Assembly (NCBI RefSeq): GCF_000213655.1
Contig: NC_015554.1
Location: 2,976,001-3,040,000, forward strand
From: Alteromonas naphthalenivorans
Lineage (GTDB): Bacteria > Pseudomonadota > Gammaproteobacteria > Enterobacterales > Alteromonadaceae
DNA length: 64,000 nt
Direction of reading: 5' to 3'
Made by a program: the position numbers and the translations under genes. The notes under the pieces were generated by a model. The model made no database searches and was not told the origin of the DNA. It was given only the letters and a program-made list of their open reading frames with translations. This document shows, piece after piece, positions 55,629 through 64,000 of the stretch (positions within the stretch are counted from its first letter, which is position 1; the number at the start of each line of letters is the position of its first letter).

Positions 55629-57005
55629 TTATCGGATGTTCAGGATAGTCTGGTTAAGCGAGTTATTCACTTCGAGTGCTCGAGAGTTAGCCTGGAAGTT
55701 CCGCTGTGCAATAATCATATCGATAAGCTCAGTGGTTAGGTTAACGTTGGCTTGTTCAAGGGCTGATGAGTTAATTTCACCGAAAGTCCCCGTCGTCGCT
55801 TCACCCGCCAATGCTTCACCAGATAGGATACTTTCTTTCCACTCAGTGCTGCTTTGCTGCGTTAAGCCCTGCTCATTAGCAAATCTCACTAAGGCCACAC
55901 GCACGATAGGTTCTGACGTACCGTTTGAGAACGTCGCTCGAACCAAGCCGTCTGGGCCAATATCAATACCCGTCAAACGACCAACAGGCAAACCATCTTG
56001 CTCTAATGACGTCACTTCGAATGCTGATGCGTATTGCGTAGGTTCCACCGTGGTAGCATTTGAAGGGTCTAAGTTAAAATCGATCCCTATTTGTTGAGTC
56101 GCATCCGCCCCATTTGATAATGCAGAACCTAGCGCTTCAGTCGTTAACTTGTAATCGGTAGTTTGAATGCCATCTGGTGATTCAATACCAATAAAGTCAC
56201 CACCTTGAGAAAACACAAGCTTAGCTGCTGTAACGCCGTTACCCGTGTTAGTACCCAGCGAGTTTACCGCTGTAGTTGGGTCGGAATCAGTACCGGTAGA
56301 ATTCACTAAATCAGTAAGTTGATCGTCTACCGCTGTCGCCACATACCATTCATTGTCTGCCGCTACATCTTTAACGAAGTAATAAGTCATCACGTGGCTG
56401 TCGCCTAGTGAGTCATAAACCGTTACCGAGGTTGCCGCATTGTAGGTAAGTGGATCTTGTGGATCAAATGCGGCTGGATCTAATCCCTGATCACCAGCAG
56501 GTAAGTTCATACGAATATCAACTTCTGAGGTTTGTGCTGGAGAACCTGATGAATCTGGGATTTGCACTGGCTCTGTGGTACTCAATGCAACCGATGAACT
56601 GGTAGAGTCTGAATTAACAGGGAAACCTAAAAGTAAGTCGCCGTTACTGTTAACCACGTAGTTGTCGTCATCTAACTTGAATTGACCGGCACGGGTAAAC
56701 GAGAAGTCTCGTGAGGTTTCATCAGGCACGGTGGCAAAGAAACCATTCCCAGTAATCGCCAAATCAAGTGCAGTATTGGTGAATTGCAAGCTACCTTGCG
56801 AAAACTGCTGGGCCACATCTTGTGTCAAAACACCGTCGCCCACTTTGGTTTTACTTCCAGCCAATAGTGATGTGGCGTACACGTCGCCGAATTCAGCGCG
56901 AGACTCTTTAAAGCCAACAGTATTTACGTTTGCGATGTTATTCGCGGTTACATCTAAATCTTTTTGTGCGGCAGCTACGCCACTTAGTGCAATATTAAAA
57001 GACAT
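55629..57005 (-). CDS. flgE: Flagellar hook protein FlgE
   Basis: FlgE is the hook subunit. The 458-residue protein has SFNIALSGVAAAQKDLDVTANNIANVNTVGFKE at the N-terminus and ANVNLTTELIDMIIAQRNFQANSRALEV at the C-terminus, with a variable Asp/Ser/Thr-rich centre. It lies 14 bases after flgD. Confidence 0.97.
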   Translation of the reverse strand: MSFNIALSGVAAAQKDLDVTANNIANVNTVGFKESRAEFGDVYATSLLAGSKTKVGDGVLTQDVAQQFSQGSLQFTNTALDLAITGNGFFATVPDETSRDFSFTRAGQFKLDDDNYVVNSNGDLLLGFPVNSDSTSSSVALSTTEPVQIPDSSGSPAQTSEVDIRMNLPAGDQGLDPAAFDPQDPLTYNAATSVTVYDSLGDSHVMTYYFVKDVAADNEWYVATAVDDQLTDLVNSTGTDSDPTTAVNSLGTNTGNGVTAAKLVFSQGGDFIGIESPDGIQTTDYKLTTEALGSALSNGADATQQIGIDFNLDPSNATTVEPTQYASAFEVTSLEQDGLPVGRLTGIDIGPDGLVRATFSNGTSEPIVRVALVRFANEQGLTQQSSTEWKESILSGEALAGEATTGTFGEINSSALEQANVNLTTELIDMIIAQRNFQANSRALEVNNSLNQTILNIR

Positions 57006-57019
57006 GCTTCTTTCTCCTG

Positions 57020-57709
57020 CTAACTGCCGATTTGAATAACGTCATCAAGACTAATGCTGACTTCGCCATCTAAATTTAAAATTACGCCCTGACCACTGCC
57101 GGCCAAACTAACACTTCCTACATGACGATTAATGGCAGTATTCAATTGAACGCCTTCACCGTTTAATTCGCCTGTAGCACTGATTACGTAGTCACCCGCT
57201 GGCATATCGTTGCCTTGGGTGTCCTTGCCATCCCATTCAAATTGAATGTTGCCAGCGGCTTGTGTGCCAGCATCAATAGTCTTAATCACTTCACCGTATT
57301 GATTTTCAACAGTGATAGTCATGTTTTGTACGCTCTGCTCATTGACCACAACACCCGATACGCCTGCAGCGTCGCTAGACATGTGCCCTACGTTGCCCTG
57401 TACCAACACGTTCTGACCAATCAAGCTAGATGCTTGCAATGCTTGGTTAGATGTCATCGAGGCGGCGAATGACTCGAACTTATCATTCAACTGAGAAATA
57501 CCATCAGCCATAGTGAATGATGTCATTTGCGCTACCATCTGATCGTTATCTACGGGTTTAGTAGGATCCTGATTCGCTAATTGCTCGGTTAACATGGCAA
57601 AAAAGTCTTCTTGCGAAAGCTGTTGCTCTGTTCCATCGACAACCGGAACCGTCTCTTCTTGCCAGTAGAGTTCGTTGTTCAGGCCAGTGGTGTTGTTAAT
57701 TGTGGTCAC
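57020..57709 (-). CDS. flgD: Hook cap protein FlgD
   Basis: FlgD is the hook-assembly scaffold. The 229-residue protein has the conserved LSQEDFFAMLTEQLANQDPTKPVDNDQMVAQM stretch and a C-terminal FLN/tudor-like domain (FEWDGKDTQGNDMPAGDYVISATG). It lies between flgC and flgE in canonical order. Confidence 0.96.
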   Translation of the reverse strand: MTTINNTTGLNNELYWQEETVPVVDGTEQQLSQEDFFAMLTEQLANQDPTKPVDNDQMVAQMTSFTMADGISQLNDKFESFAASMTSNQALQASSLIGQNVLVQGNVGHMSSDAAGVSGVVVNEQSVQNMTITVENQYGEVIKTIDAGTQAAGNIQFEWDGKDTQGNDMPAGDYVISATGELNGEGVQLNTAINRHVGSVSLAGSGQGVILNLDGEVSISLDDVIQIGS

Positions 57710-57740
57710 AGTATTTTCCTCACATTACCTATGCGGCAAC

Positions 57741-58163
57741 TTATTGCCCTTGTCCTAGTTGCAATACCCGACGGAATATCCGTTTGGTGGTATCAGCAAC
57801 CTGAACGTTGGTTTCATAGGCTTTTGACGCCGACATCATATTTGCCATTTCTTCAACGATGTTGACGTTTGGCTTATAGATATAACCCTCTTCGTCAGCC
57901 ATTGGGTTATGCGGGGCATACTCAACTTGCAATGGCGCATCGCTTTCTACAATTCCCTTAACTTCAACACCCACACCCTTGCTTTGATCGCCCATAGCTC
58001 GCTGCAACTCAGCGGCAAACACTGGGTGTCTTGCACGATACGTTTCGTCATAACTACTGCTTACCGAATTCGCGTTAGCAATGTTACTAGCAGTGGTGTT
58101 TAAACGAACATTTTCAGCTTCCATACCGGTACTGGAAATTGACATCACATTAAATAAGCTCAT
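57741..58163 (-). CDS. flgC: Flagellar proximal rod protein FlgC
   Basis: FlgC is a rod protein of 140 residues with SISSTGMEAENVRLNTTASNIANANS at the N-terminus and PNVNIVEEMANMMSASKAYETNVQV at the C-terminus. It starts two bases after the flgB stop, so the pair is translationally coupled. Confidence 0.97.
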   Translation of the reverse strand: MSLFNVMSISSTGMEAENVRLNTTASNIANANSVSSSYDETYRARHPVFAAELQRAMGDQSKGVGVEVKGIVESDAPLQVEYAPHNPMADEEGYIYKPNVNIVEEMANMMSASKAYETNVQVADTTKRIFRRVLQLGQGQ

Positions 58164-58165
58164 GA

Positions 58166-58597
58166 TTACTGGCCTCCAGAACTAAGGGCTTTTTTCATAC
58201 CTTTAACTTTACCGTTAATAAACTCAAGTGTGGCTTGGTAACGTAAACCGTTATCTAAAAAGCGGTTACGTTCTGCCTGTACTTCAACCGTATTGCCGTC
58301 TCCGGTATCCGGTTGAGTGGGTATGCGGTATTGCATTTCAAAATTTGATGCAACCGACGATACATCGCCACCTATGTGTTTATCGTGAGTTCTTACTAAG
58401 CTTCCACCGCCCAATTTGTGCTGCCCATCTTGGGCGCTCATGGCTGACTCCATCGCTTTATTAAAGTCGATGTCTTTCGCCTTATAACCAGGGGTATTGG
58501 CGTTCGCTAGGTTTCCAGAGATGACTTCCATTCTGTCGGTGCGTATTGCTAACGCCGACTGATGAAACCCGACTAACTTGTCGAGATTTATGGCCAT
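58166..58597 (-). CDS. flgB: Flagellar proximal rod protein FlgB
   Basis: FlgB is a rod protein of 143 residues with LAIRTDRMEVISGNLANANTPGYKAKDIDF and a C-terminal GLRYQATLEFINGKVKGMKKAL. It is the first gene of flgBCDE, behind a sigma54 promoter whose -24 box lies inside an inverted repeat. Confidence 0.97.
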   Translation of the reverse strand: MAINLDKLVGFHQSALAIRTDRMEVISGNLANANTPGYKAKDIDFNKAMESAMSAQDGQHKLGGGSLVRTHDKHIGGDVSSVASNFEMQYRIPTQPDTGDGNTVEVQAERNRFLDNGLRYQATLEFINGKVKGMKKALSSGGQ

Positions 58598-58676
58598 ATT
58601 GAAAACTCCTCGCTGCGAAATTCCGGAAATACGCCATCAATAAATAATGACGAATTATCTGTTATAGGATTTTACT

Positions 58677-58693
58677 AGCAAGGCAGATGCCAA
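58677..58693 (-). promoter_or_regulatory. Sigma54 promoter for flgBCDE
   Basis: On the minus strand TTGGCATCTGCCTTGCT has GG-N10-GC spacing, a consensus TTGGCA and TTGCT. It is about 80 bases upstream of the flgB ATG. The overlapping hairpin is listed separately. Confidence 0.85.
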
Positions 58694-58707
58694 CCTGAAG
58701 GTTGGCA
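58688..58707. repeat. Inverted repeat overlapping the flgB -24 box
   Basis: Perfect eight-base arms TGCCAACC (58688-58695) and GGTTGGCA (58700-58707) with loop TGAA. There is no T-tract on either strand, so it does not look like a terminator for cheR. One arm contains the TTGGCA of the sigma54 promoter. Confidence 0.85.
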
Positions 58708-58775
58708 CTGTGTAAAAATGAGAAAAGTAATAGAGGGGATTTTAAATGTTTTATTAAATTCAGTACGTTAGGTAT

Positions 58776-59606
58776 TTATTTCTTCTGATAGTACAAGCCA
58801 GGATTACATTTGATCATGGCATACGTATCGCTTGCCGCACTGATAGATTCAGACGCGCCAAGGAAAAGGACACCGGCAGGTTGCAGCTGTCCGGCAATTT
58901 GTTGCAGTATCTTTTGTTTCACATCTGCCGAAAAATAAATCAGCACATTGCGGCAAAAAACGATGTCGAAGCGGCCAAGTGCTGCATAGGAGGTTAACAA
59001 ATTCAAACTTCTGAATGAGACCATGTTGCGCACTTCTGGCTTTACCTGCATCTGCCCACTTTCATGAGGTTGGAAGAACATAGCCCTACGTTGTGGCGAT
59101 AACCCTCTAGCAAGCGAAAGTTCATCGTATAGCCCTTGGCTACACTTGCTGAGCATTTCAGAAGAAAGGTCAGTGGCTATAATTTCAACCCCTTGCCTAA
59201 GCAATCCGGGTCGCTGTTTTTGAAACTCTAATATCGACATAGCAATAGAATAAGGCTCTTGTCCAGACGAACAAGCTGCACTCCAAATTCTTAGCTTTTG
59301 ATTTTTCGTTGCAAGTTGAGGAAGTAAATCGCGTAGTAGCAACTCAAATGGATAGGTATCTCTAAACCACAACGTTTCATTTGTGGTCATCGCATCGATG
59401 ACGCTTTGCAAAAGGTTACGATCGTAACCCTTTACAACCACATCAATAAGCGCATCAGTATTGTCATAGTCATGCTTATATAACAAAGACGCAAGCCTAC
59501 TTCTTACAAGATATTGTTTGTTTTCCCCGAGTACTATTCCGCATTGTTTCTCGAGGAAGTGCCGAAACTTTTCATAGCTTGCCGGCGACACATTTTTATT
59601 ATCCAA
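58776..59606 (-). CDS. cheR: Chemotaxis protein methyltransferase CheR
   Basis: CheR methylates glutamates of chemoreceptors using SAM. The 276-residue protein has the helical N-terminal domain (ENKQYLVRSRLASLL), the SAM-binding RIWSAACSSGQEPYSIAM block, and FDIVFCRNVLIYFS. It begins 14 bases after cheV, so both form one unit beside flgB, a common arrangement in polar-flagellated gammaproteobacteria. Confidence 0.95.
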   Translation of the reverse strand: MDNKNVSPASYEKFRHFLEKQCGIVLGENKQYLVRSRLASLLYKHDYDNTDALIDVVVKGYDRNLLQSVIDAMTTNETLWFRDTYPFELLLRDLLPQLATKNQKLRIWSAACSSGQEPYSIAMSILEFQKQRPGLLRQGVEIIATDLSSEMLSKCSQGLYDELSLARGLSPQRRAMFFQPHESGQMQVKPEVRNMVSFRSLNLLTSYAALGRFDIVFCRNVLIYFSADVKQKILQQIAGQLQPAGVLFLGASESISAASDTYAMIKCNPGLYYQKK

Positions 59607-59620
59607 CCCCTACTGCTCCG

Positions 59621-60550
59621 TTATTCACAATCCGTCATTAACCACTTCTGAACTGCTGTCGCTAGTTCATCGGGGTGAAATTTCGCAATAAAGTCATCCG
59701 CTCCCACTTTCTGGACCATGGCTTGATTGAATACACCACTTAAAGATGTGTGAAGTACAACATGAAGCTTTTGAAGTTCTGGTGTATTTTTAATTTCCGC
59801 CGTAAGGGTGTAACCGTCCATCTCTGGCATTTCTATGTCAGACACTAGCACCCCAATTCGCTTGGTAATATCACCATATTCTTCAGCGATTTCCTTCAAG
59901 CGGTTTAACGCTTCTAAACCATTCTTTGCCAGCTCAATTTCTAACCCAAGTGAGGTTAGCGCTTTTTTAACCTGGTTTCTTGCCACCGCTGAATCATCAG
60001 CAATGAAGATAATTTTATCTTCCTTACCTTCCGTAGTTAGCCCTTCGGCAACATCTGCGCTTACTTCTGCATTTAGCGGTGAAATTTCATTGAGGATTTT
60101 TTCTACGTCGAGAATTTCAATTAATTCGTTTTCTACTTCAGTAACAGCGGTTAAGTAACTTGCTCGGCCTGTCCCTTGGGGAGGCGGCATGATGGCATCC
60201 CAGTTGGTATTAATGATGCGCTCAACAGCGCCCACTAAAAAGCCTTGTACAGAACGGTTGTATTCAGCAATAACGATAAACGCATTTGATAAATCTTCAA
60301 TACGCTTGCCACCCGTCGCCATGCTTAAATCGATGACAGAAATAGTTTGCCCACGAATATGTGCTACTCCGCGAACTAACGAGTTCAACTTTGGCATTGA
60401 AGTCAGTGGTGGACACTGGAGCACTTCACGTACTTTAAACACGTTGATACCAAAGCGTTGACGGCCATTAAGCCTGAACAACAATAACTCAAGACGGTTT
60501 TGACCAACTAATTGGGTTCGTTGGTTAACCGAGTCTAAAATTCCCGACAT
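59621..60550 (-). CDS. cheV: Chemotaxis coupling protein CheV
   Basis: CheV is a CheW-receiver hybrid that couples receptors to CheA. The 309-residue protein has a CheW domain (about 15-155; FRLNGRQRFGINVFKVREVL, then HIRGQTISVIDLSMATGG) and a receiver domain (about 178-305). Asp238 in VLVSDIEMPEMDGYT is the phosphoacceptor. It is divergent from flgA across a 208-base gap. Confidence 0.95.
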   Translation of the reverse strand: MSGILDSVNQRTQLVGQNRLELLLFRLNGRQRFGINVFKVREVLQCPPLTSMPKLNSLVRGVAHIRGQTISVIDLSMATGGKRIEDLSNAFIVIAEYNRSVQGFLVGAVERIINTNWDAIMPPPQGTGRASYLTAVTEVENELIEILDVEKILNEISPLNAEVSADVAEGLTTEGKEDKIIFIADDSAVARNQVKKALTSLGLEIELAKNGLEALNRLKEIAEEYGDITKRIGVLVSDIEMPEMDGYTLTAEIKNTPELQKLHVVLHTSLSGVFNQAMVQKVGADDFIAKFHPDELATAVQKWLMTDCE

Positions 60551-60758
60551 ATCTCACCTCTTTTTAATACTGGGCATGATCATTGCCTTCACTAAAGAGA
60601 ATAGACAATATCACTAAATGTATGCAGGTCAAACGACAGAAAAATGACGGTTTCGCTGCATGTACAACTTAATCACGGACGTACGCAAGTTATTGTCTCA
60701 ACCTAATTTGTCTTATAAGCATAGACAATAACTCAGTAAGTGAACACAAAAAGTGACT

Positions 60759-61481
60759 ATGAAAAATTTAAAAAACGTAAAATCTTGGCTTACAGGAGTT
60801 CGTCTGCCACTTTTCACTGTTGTGGTGACCGTTGCTTTAGCGCCTTACAGTTACGCTGAAACAATGCACGATGTAGTGAATAAGGGCGCAGAAGAATACC
60901 TGCTGTCGGCGCTTAGTATACACGATGAAAACACCGATATTGCTGTGAGCATTGCTGAAGTAGACGAAAGAATTAATATTCCTCAGTGTCCAACCGGATT
61001 TCAATTTCACGCGTCTGATGAATCTTTGAACCAATCGTATGTTTCGGTACGGGTAAGTTGCACAAATAATGACTGGTACTTGTTTACCAGCGCCCAAGTG
61101 ACAAGAACGAAAGAAATTGTGGTTACTTCTGGCGCGGTTAGCCCTGGCACTGTGCTTTCTGCATCTAATCTGACGTTGGCATCCGTAGATATAAAGCGTC
61201 TTCGATACAGTGCATTTACTGATGTAGATGCATTGATTGGCGCTCGAATGAAACGCCGAATTGTTGATGGCCAAGCTGTGCAATCCAATATGCTATGCTT
61301 TGTGTGCAAGGGCGATAGAATTACCATTCGTGCATCATTGGGTGGGATGGCGGTTAAAACATCTGGAATAGCACAACAAGATGGTGTTATTGGCGATACC
61401 ATAAAGGTGCTCAATGCCAGTAGCCAAAAGCCCGTGATAGCGGAAGTCGCCAGCGCTCAAGAAGTCGTGGTACACTTGTAG
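60759..61481 (+). CDS. flgA: Flagellar P-ring chaperone FlgA
   Basis: FlgA is the periplasmic chaperone for P-ring assembly. The 240-residue protein has a signal peptide ending near PYSYA and a C-terminal SAF-like domain (SPGTVLSASNLTLASVDIKR, then QDGVIGDTIKVLNASSQKPV). I use the ATG at 60759; a GTG at 60753 is also in frame. The ribosome site is weak for both. Confidence 0.93.
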   Translation: MKNLKNVKSWLTGVRLPLFTVVVTVALAPYSYAETMHDVVNKGAEEYLLSALSIHDENTDIAVSIAEVDERINIPQCPTGFQFHASDESLNQSYVSVRVSCTNNDWYLFTSAQVTRTKEIVVTSGAVSPGTVLSASNLTLASVDIKRLRYSAFTDVDALIGARMKRRIVDGQAVQSNMLCFVCKGDRITIRASLGGMAVKTSGIAQQDGVIGDTIKVLNASSQKPVIAEVASAQEVVVHL

Positions 61482-61522
61482 TTCAGCGTGCTAAAAAACT
61501 ACGTTTTCGTCGTATAAAAGCC

Positions 61523-61549
61523 TAAAGAAAAGAAGGCTCGTGCCGATAA
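61523..61549 (+). promoter_or_regulatory. Sigma28 promoter of flgM
   Basis: TAAA (61523-61526), a 15-base spacer and a perfect GCCGATAA (61542-61549). This matches the FliA consensus completely. It is 36 bases before the flgM ATG, giving the usual FliA-FlgM feedback. Confidence 0.93.
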
Positions 61550-61584
61550 CTTATACAGAGGCGAAAAGGTAGTGGAGAAATATT

Positions 61585-61917
61585 ATGGCAATTAACAATG
61601 TAAACAGTGGGTTACCCAAAACACCCGTTGATAATACAAAAATTTCGCAACAGAATCAGACGCAGCAGTCGCAACAGCAACAAGCGACGTCGAACAATGC
61701 ATCTGTTGCTCAAGCACCACGACAAGATTCAGTATCTTTGACTCAGTCTGCACAGCAGTTGAATCAAGTTCAGAAGAAAGGATCTGAAGCGCCTGTGAAT
61801 CAGGAAAAAGTTGATCGTCTTAAAAAGGCGATATCAAGTGGTGAATATAAAGTTAACCCTGAAGTGTTAGCGAATAAAATCGCTAAGCTTGAGGGTGAGA
61901 TTTTTGGCCAAAAGTAA
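61585..61917 (+). CDS. flgM: Anti-sigma28 factor FlgM
   Basis: FlgM binds and holds FliA inactive until it is exported through the completed hook. The 110-residue protein is disordered and Gln/Ser-rich at the N-terminus, with the FliA-binding C-terminal helices (VDRLKKAISSGEYKVNPEVL and LANKIAKLEGEIFGQ). A GGAG site precedes the ATG. It has its own perfect sigma28 promoter. Confidence 0.95.
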   Translation: MAINNVNSGLPKTPVDNTKISQQNQTQQSQQQQATSNNASVAQAPRQDSVSLTQSAQQLNQVQKKGSEAPVNQEKVDRLKKAISSGEYKVNPEVLANKIAKLEGEIFGQK

Positions 61918-61927
61918 TTAGGTTTTT

Positions 61928-62356
61928 ATGACTAGTCATCTTTATTCAGCGTTATCACAACAGGTCTCTAACTTAGAGAGCCTGTGCTTGATGCTGGAAA
62001 AAGAATTACATTTGATTAGTTCACGAGATGCAGAAACCTTAATGAGCCTGTTATCAGATAAGTCTGAATTGCTAGAGTCTATTCAGTCTACCGACCAAAA
62101 AGTCGAGGCGTTATACCGCCAAACTACAGAAGAAACGATTAGTGCAGATGAACAAGGGTTGATGGATAAAGCGAAAAGTCTGTTAGAAGACTGTAAGTAT
62201 AAAACCCAAATTAATCAGAAAGCCGTAGAGCAAGGACAGCTTCGCCTCACACACTTACGGAATCTGATGTTAGAAGTTCGCGCTAAAGAATCGTTAACCT
62301 ACGATAAGAAAGGCAAGCCAAATGCGGGCCGCTTAGGTTCAGGTATTAGCGCTTAA
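61928..62356 (+). CDS. flgN: FlgK/FlgL export chaperone FlgN
   Basis: FlgN is the cytoplasmic chaperone for the hook-filament junction proteins. The 142-residue protein is nearly all helix (LSQQVSNLESLCLMLEKELHL, LMSLLSDKSELLESIQ). It follows flgM by ten bases and is closed by a strong terminator, so flgMN form one unit. Confidence 0.9.
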   Translation: MTSHLYSALSQQVSNLESLCLMLEKELHLISSRDAETLMSLLSDKSELLESIQSTDQKVEALYRQTTEETISADEQGLMDKAKSLLEDCKYKTQINQKAVEQGQLRLTHLRNLMLEVRAKESLTYDKKGKPNAGRLGSGISA

Positions 62357-62392
62357 GTAATGCACTCATCACCGAAAGCCCAATTAAAAACA

Positions 62393-62421
62393 AAAAAGCG
62401 CGTTTAAAACGCGCTTTTTTT
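62393..62421 (+). terminator. Terminator after flgN
   Basis: GCGCG (62398-62402) pairs with CGCGC (62410-62414), extended by flanking A and T tracts on both sides. It lies 37 bases past flgN and 32 bases before the converging flgP stop, and can serve both. Confidence 0.92.
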
Positions 62422-62452
62422 ATGAGTGCTATTTAGTCATACATCGAAATAC

Positions 62453-62944
62453 TTAATAGTATTTGATGTCTTTTATTCTTTGTGGCTTCGCTGTCGTCAA
62501 ATAAATGTCGTACACGTGATGCATATCTAGCTCAAGTTCGGTGGCATAGGTGTCTTCACCCACGGGGTAACTTTTTATTACCCTAGCCCCTCTAATAACG
62601 CCCTCTACAGAAGCCCGCAAGGTTTCATTATCCACCACAAGGCTAGACAGTGATTGATTACCTTCAATACGCTGTCCGTACACCTGCTCTGCAAGTTCTC
62701 TGTAAGCCTCTAGTTTTGATGCTTTAATTGCCATCAAGGTTTTCACGGTTTCGCTTTCACCCCGTTGCGACATAATTGGGGCATATCCAACGGCACTTAG
62801 CACAGGGTAACTGTCTGGCTCAACCGTCTCCCACTCCACATGTTTGTCTACAAATAGACTACATCCTGATAAACCTGTTAGTGCAGCAAATAAAGCCATC
62901 GTCATCCATGCTCGGCTACGAATCAATTTTTCAAAAAACACCAT
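62453..62944 (-). CDS. flgP: Flagellar outer-membrane lipoprotein FlgP (LPP20 family)
   Basis: FlgP forms the outer-membrane-associated basal disk beneath polar flagella of vibrios and relatives. The 163-residue product has a signal peptide with lipobox LTGLSGC. Its LPP20-type domain includes VGYAPIMSQRGESETVKTLMAIKASKLEAYRELAEQVYG. The frame opens at 63046, but the ATG at 62944 has a GAGG site and gives a normal lipoprotein leader. A sigma54-like element lies inside the longer frame, so I use 62944. Confidence 0.9.
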   Translation of the reverse strand: MVFFEKLIRSRAWMTMALFAALTGLSGCSLFVDKHVEWETVEPDSYPVLSAVGYAPIMSQRGESETVKTLMAIKASKLEAYRELAEQVYGQRIEGNQSLSSLVVDNETLRASVEGVIRGARVIKSYPVGEDTYATELELDMHHVYDIYLTTAKPQRIKDIKYY

Positions 62945-62981
62945 TAGAGAAACCTCATTCTCAATTTTTCTATTAGTGGAT

Positions 62982-63000
62982 AAGCAATCTTTACGCCTAA
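62982..63000 (-). promoter_or_regulatory. Possible sigma54 promoter for flgP
   Basis: On the minus strand TTAGGCGTAAAGATTGCTT has GG-N10-GC spacing and a good ATTGCTT -12 box. The -24 (AGGCG) is off consensus. It is 40 to 55 bases before the chosen flgP start. Confidence 0.5.
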
Positions 63001-63182
63001 ATTTTAAATTTGAAACATTGGCATCTATTTCGCTTATATTCCGCATATGTGGGTTGGAGCAAAAATTGAAACATAAATTGAAATAAAGCTGACAACGAAG
63101 CTAATACAAAGAGAATACTGGCTTAAATTAACTGATGTAGTGCCCGCTCCCGCTTCTCGCACTACAACAAAAGGACAAGACT

Positions 63183-64000
63183 GTGCTTGGCATACAAACA
63201 TTCGCTAAATTACTTTTAGTTAGCATATCTTCTGTAAAAAGAAGATATTTAGCTAGATACGCCAATGCCGCCTTTTTTATGGCGCTATTTTGCCTTGCAA
63301 TAGGGTCAACAGGGCAAAGCTATGCCGCTTGGTATGAGGCCAAAGGCCAAGCAGTTATCGTGAATGGCAATAAAGAAAAAGCCCGTAGAGACGCCACAGA
63401 AGAAGCTTTAAAACAGGCATTATTATTCGCAGGTGCCTCGATAAACAGTGTTCAGCAACTCACGAATGGGTTACTTGAACGTGAAGACATTACCATTAGT
63501 AGTTCAGGTGAAGTGGATCATCTCGAGCTCACAGATGAAATATGGCATAGCGACTATGTTACCGTAAGCGTCAGGGCGGATATCTTTCCTGCGGCTAAAC
63601 AATGTACCGCAGTTGAGTATGATAAAAATATTGCCACCAGTTACTTCATGGTAGAAAACCGCAATCATTTAGTTGAAGGAAAAATCCCTAACTTTTCCGA
63701 GGCAGTCACAAGAAAGCTGGCTACCGAAATGTCGGCACAGGCCCAGAATTTAAATTTAGCTTACATTGCTCCACACACCACACGATGGGGAGTGAATGGG
63801 CTTGAAGAAAATGTGCGTGCATTGTCGCGACAGTCAAATGCACAGTTTGTTTTAATTGGCAGCATTAGTGACGTGAGTGTTGAAAGACAACGTCCTTCTT
63901 CTTTTGCATTCTGGAAAGAAGAAAAAGCCACCCGTTACTTTTCGCTAAGTATTAAAGTTTTTGACGGTATAAATAGCGGCCTGCTACTGCAGCAAGATTA
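63183..64000 (+). CDS. flgT: Flagellar H-ring protein FlgT (3' end outside window)
   Basis: FlgT builds the H-ring that stabilises the LP-ring and helps recruit sodium stators. The frame starts at GTG 63183 behind AAAGGA, with a long signal peptide ending near GQSYA. Mature AWYEAKGQAVIVNGNKEKAR follows, the typical FlgT N-terminus. The visible 272 codons reach the window edge with no stop. The domain around residue 185 onward (NAQFVLIGSISDVSVERQR) fits FlgT. It is divergent from flgP. Confidence 0.9.
   Translation, partial: MLGIQTFAKLLLVSISSVKRRYLARYANAAFFMALFCLAIGSTGQSYAAWYEAKGQAVIVNGNKEKARRDATEEALKQALLFAGASINSVQQLTNGLLEREDITISSSGEVDHLELTDEIWHSDYVTVSVRADIFPAAKQCTAVEYDKNIATSYFMVENRNHLVEGKIPNFSEAVTRKLATEMSAQAQNLNLAYIAPHTTRWGVNGLEENVRALSRQSNAQFVLIGSISDVSVERQRPSSFAFWKEEKATRYFSLSIKVFDGINSGLLLQQD

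Noticed and set aside
60567..60590. Sigma54-like GC-N10-CC match upstream of cheV
   Set aside because: Spacing fits, but the -12 lacks TTGC (ATGCC) and the -24 is AGGCAA. Too weak to call a promoter.

Overview
The window is a chromosomal stretch from a marine gammaproteobacterium, most likely Alteromonadales and probably Alteromonas or a close relative. This rests on gene order (flrABC beside fliEFGHIJKLMNOPQR, cheV-cheR beside flgB, a Pse cluster between flagellins and flrA, flgP/flgT beside flgMN), on the slightly AT-rich coding sequence and on the protein sequences. No database was searched. Almost everything belongs to one polar-flagellum locus. No rRNA, tRNA, IS element or CRISPR was seen.

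Layout. (1) 1-13643, minus strand: export, switch and basal-body genes fliE-F-G-H-I-J, fliK-L-M-N-O-P-Q-R and the first 291 codons of flhB. (2) 14069-18178, minus: the sigma54 regulators flrC, flrB and flrA. (3) 18331-19131, minus: a divergent flagellin-like gene. (4) 19380-30104, plus: pseB-C-F-G-I-H for CMP-pseudaminic acid, then an acyl carrier protein, an acyl-activating enzyme, a short-chain reductase, a CDP-glycerol-transferase-like protein and a fused methyltransferase. (5) 42565-30293, minus: flaG-fliD-fliS-fliT-like running into a 1116-residue Maf protein, a Stealth phosphotransferase, a WecF-like transferase, a methyltransferase, a PhyH dioxygenase, a PglD-like acyltransferase, WbqC and a WecE-like aminotransferase. 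(6) 42655-46578: three near-identical flagellin genes with long untranslated regions. (7) 46806-47792, plus: an isolated sialidase-like protein. (8) 47769-58597, minus: flgL-K-J-I-H-G-F and flgE-D-C-B. (9) 58776-60550, minus: cheR and cheV. (10) 60759-62356, plus: flgA, flgM, flgN. (11) flgP (minus) and the start of flgT (plus).

How it works together. FlrA would drive flrBC, FlrC with sigma54 the hook-basal-body operons, and FliA (sigma28) the flagellins and flgM. The sequence supports this cascade. GG-N10-GC sigma54 elements lie before flrB, fliE, fliK, flgB, flgF and perhaps flgP. TAAA-N15/16-G(C/T)CGATA(A/C) sigma28 elements lie before all three flagellins and flgM. FlgP and FlgT point to the H-ring of a fast, probably Na+-driven polar flagellum.

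The least ordinary part is the roughly 25-kb glycan region between the two structural blocks. It carries a Pse pathway with its own ACP/ligase/reductase module, a second 4-amino-4,6-dideoxysugar (Fuc4N-type) module, two different phosphodiester-forming transferase families and several tailoring enzymes. From this I infer a composite, possibly phosphate-containing flagellin glycan. The chemistry is not proven by the sequence. Other points of interest are the sialidase-like gene beside the flagellins, 13-bp tandem repeats at the flaG/fliD junction, and two sigma54-like promoters antisense to flagellin untranslated regions.
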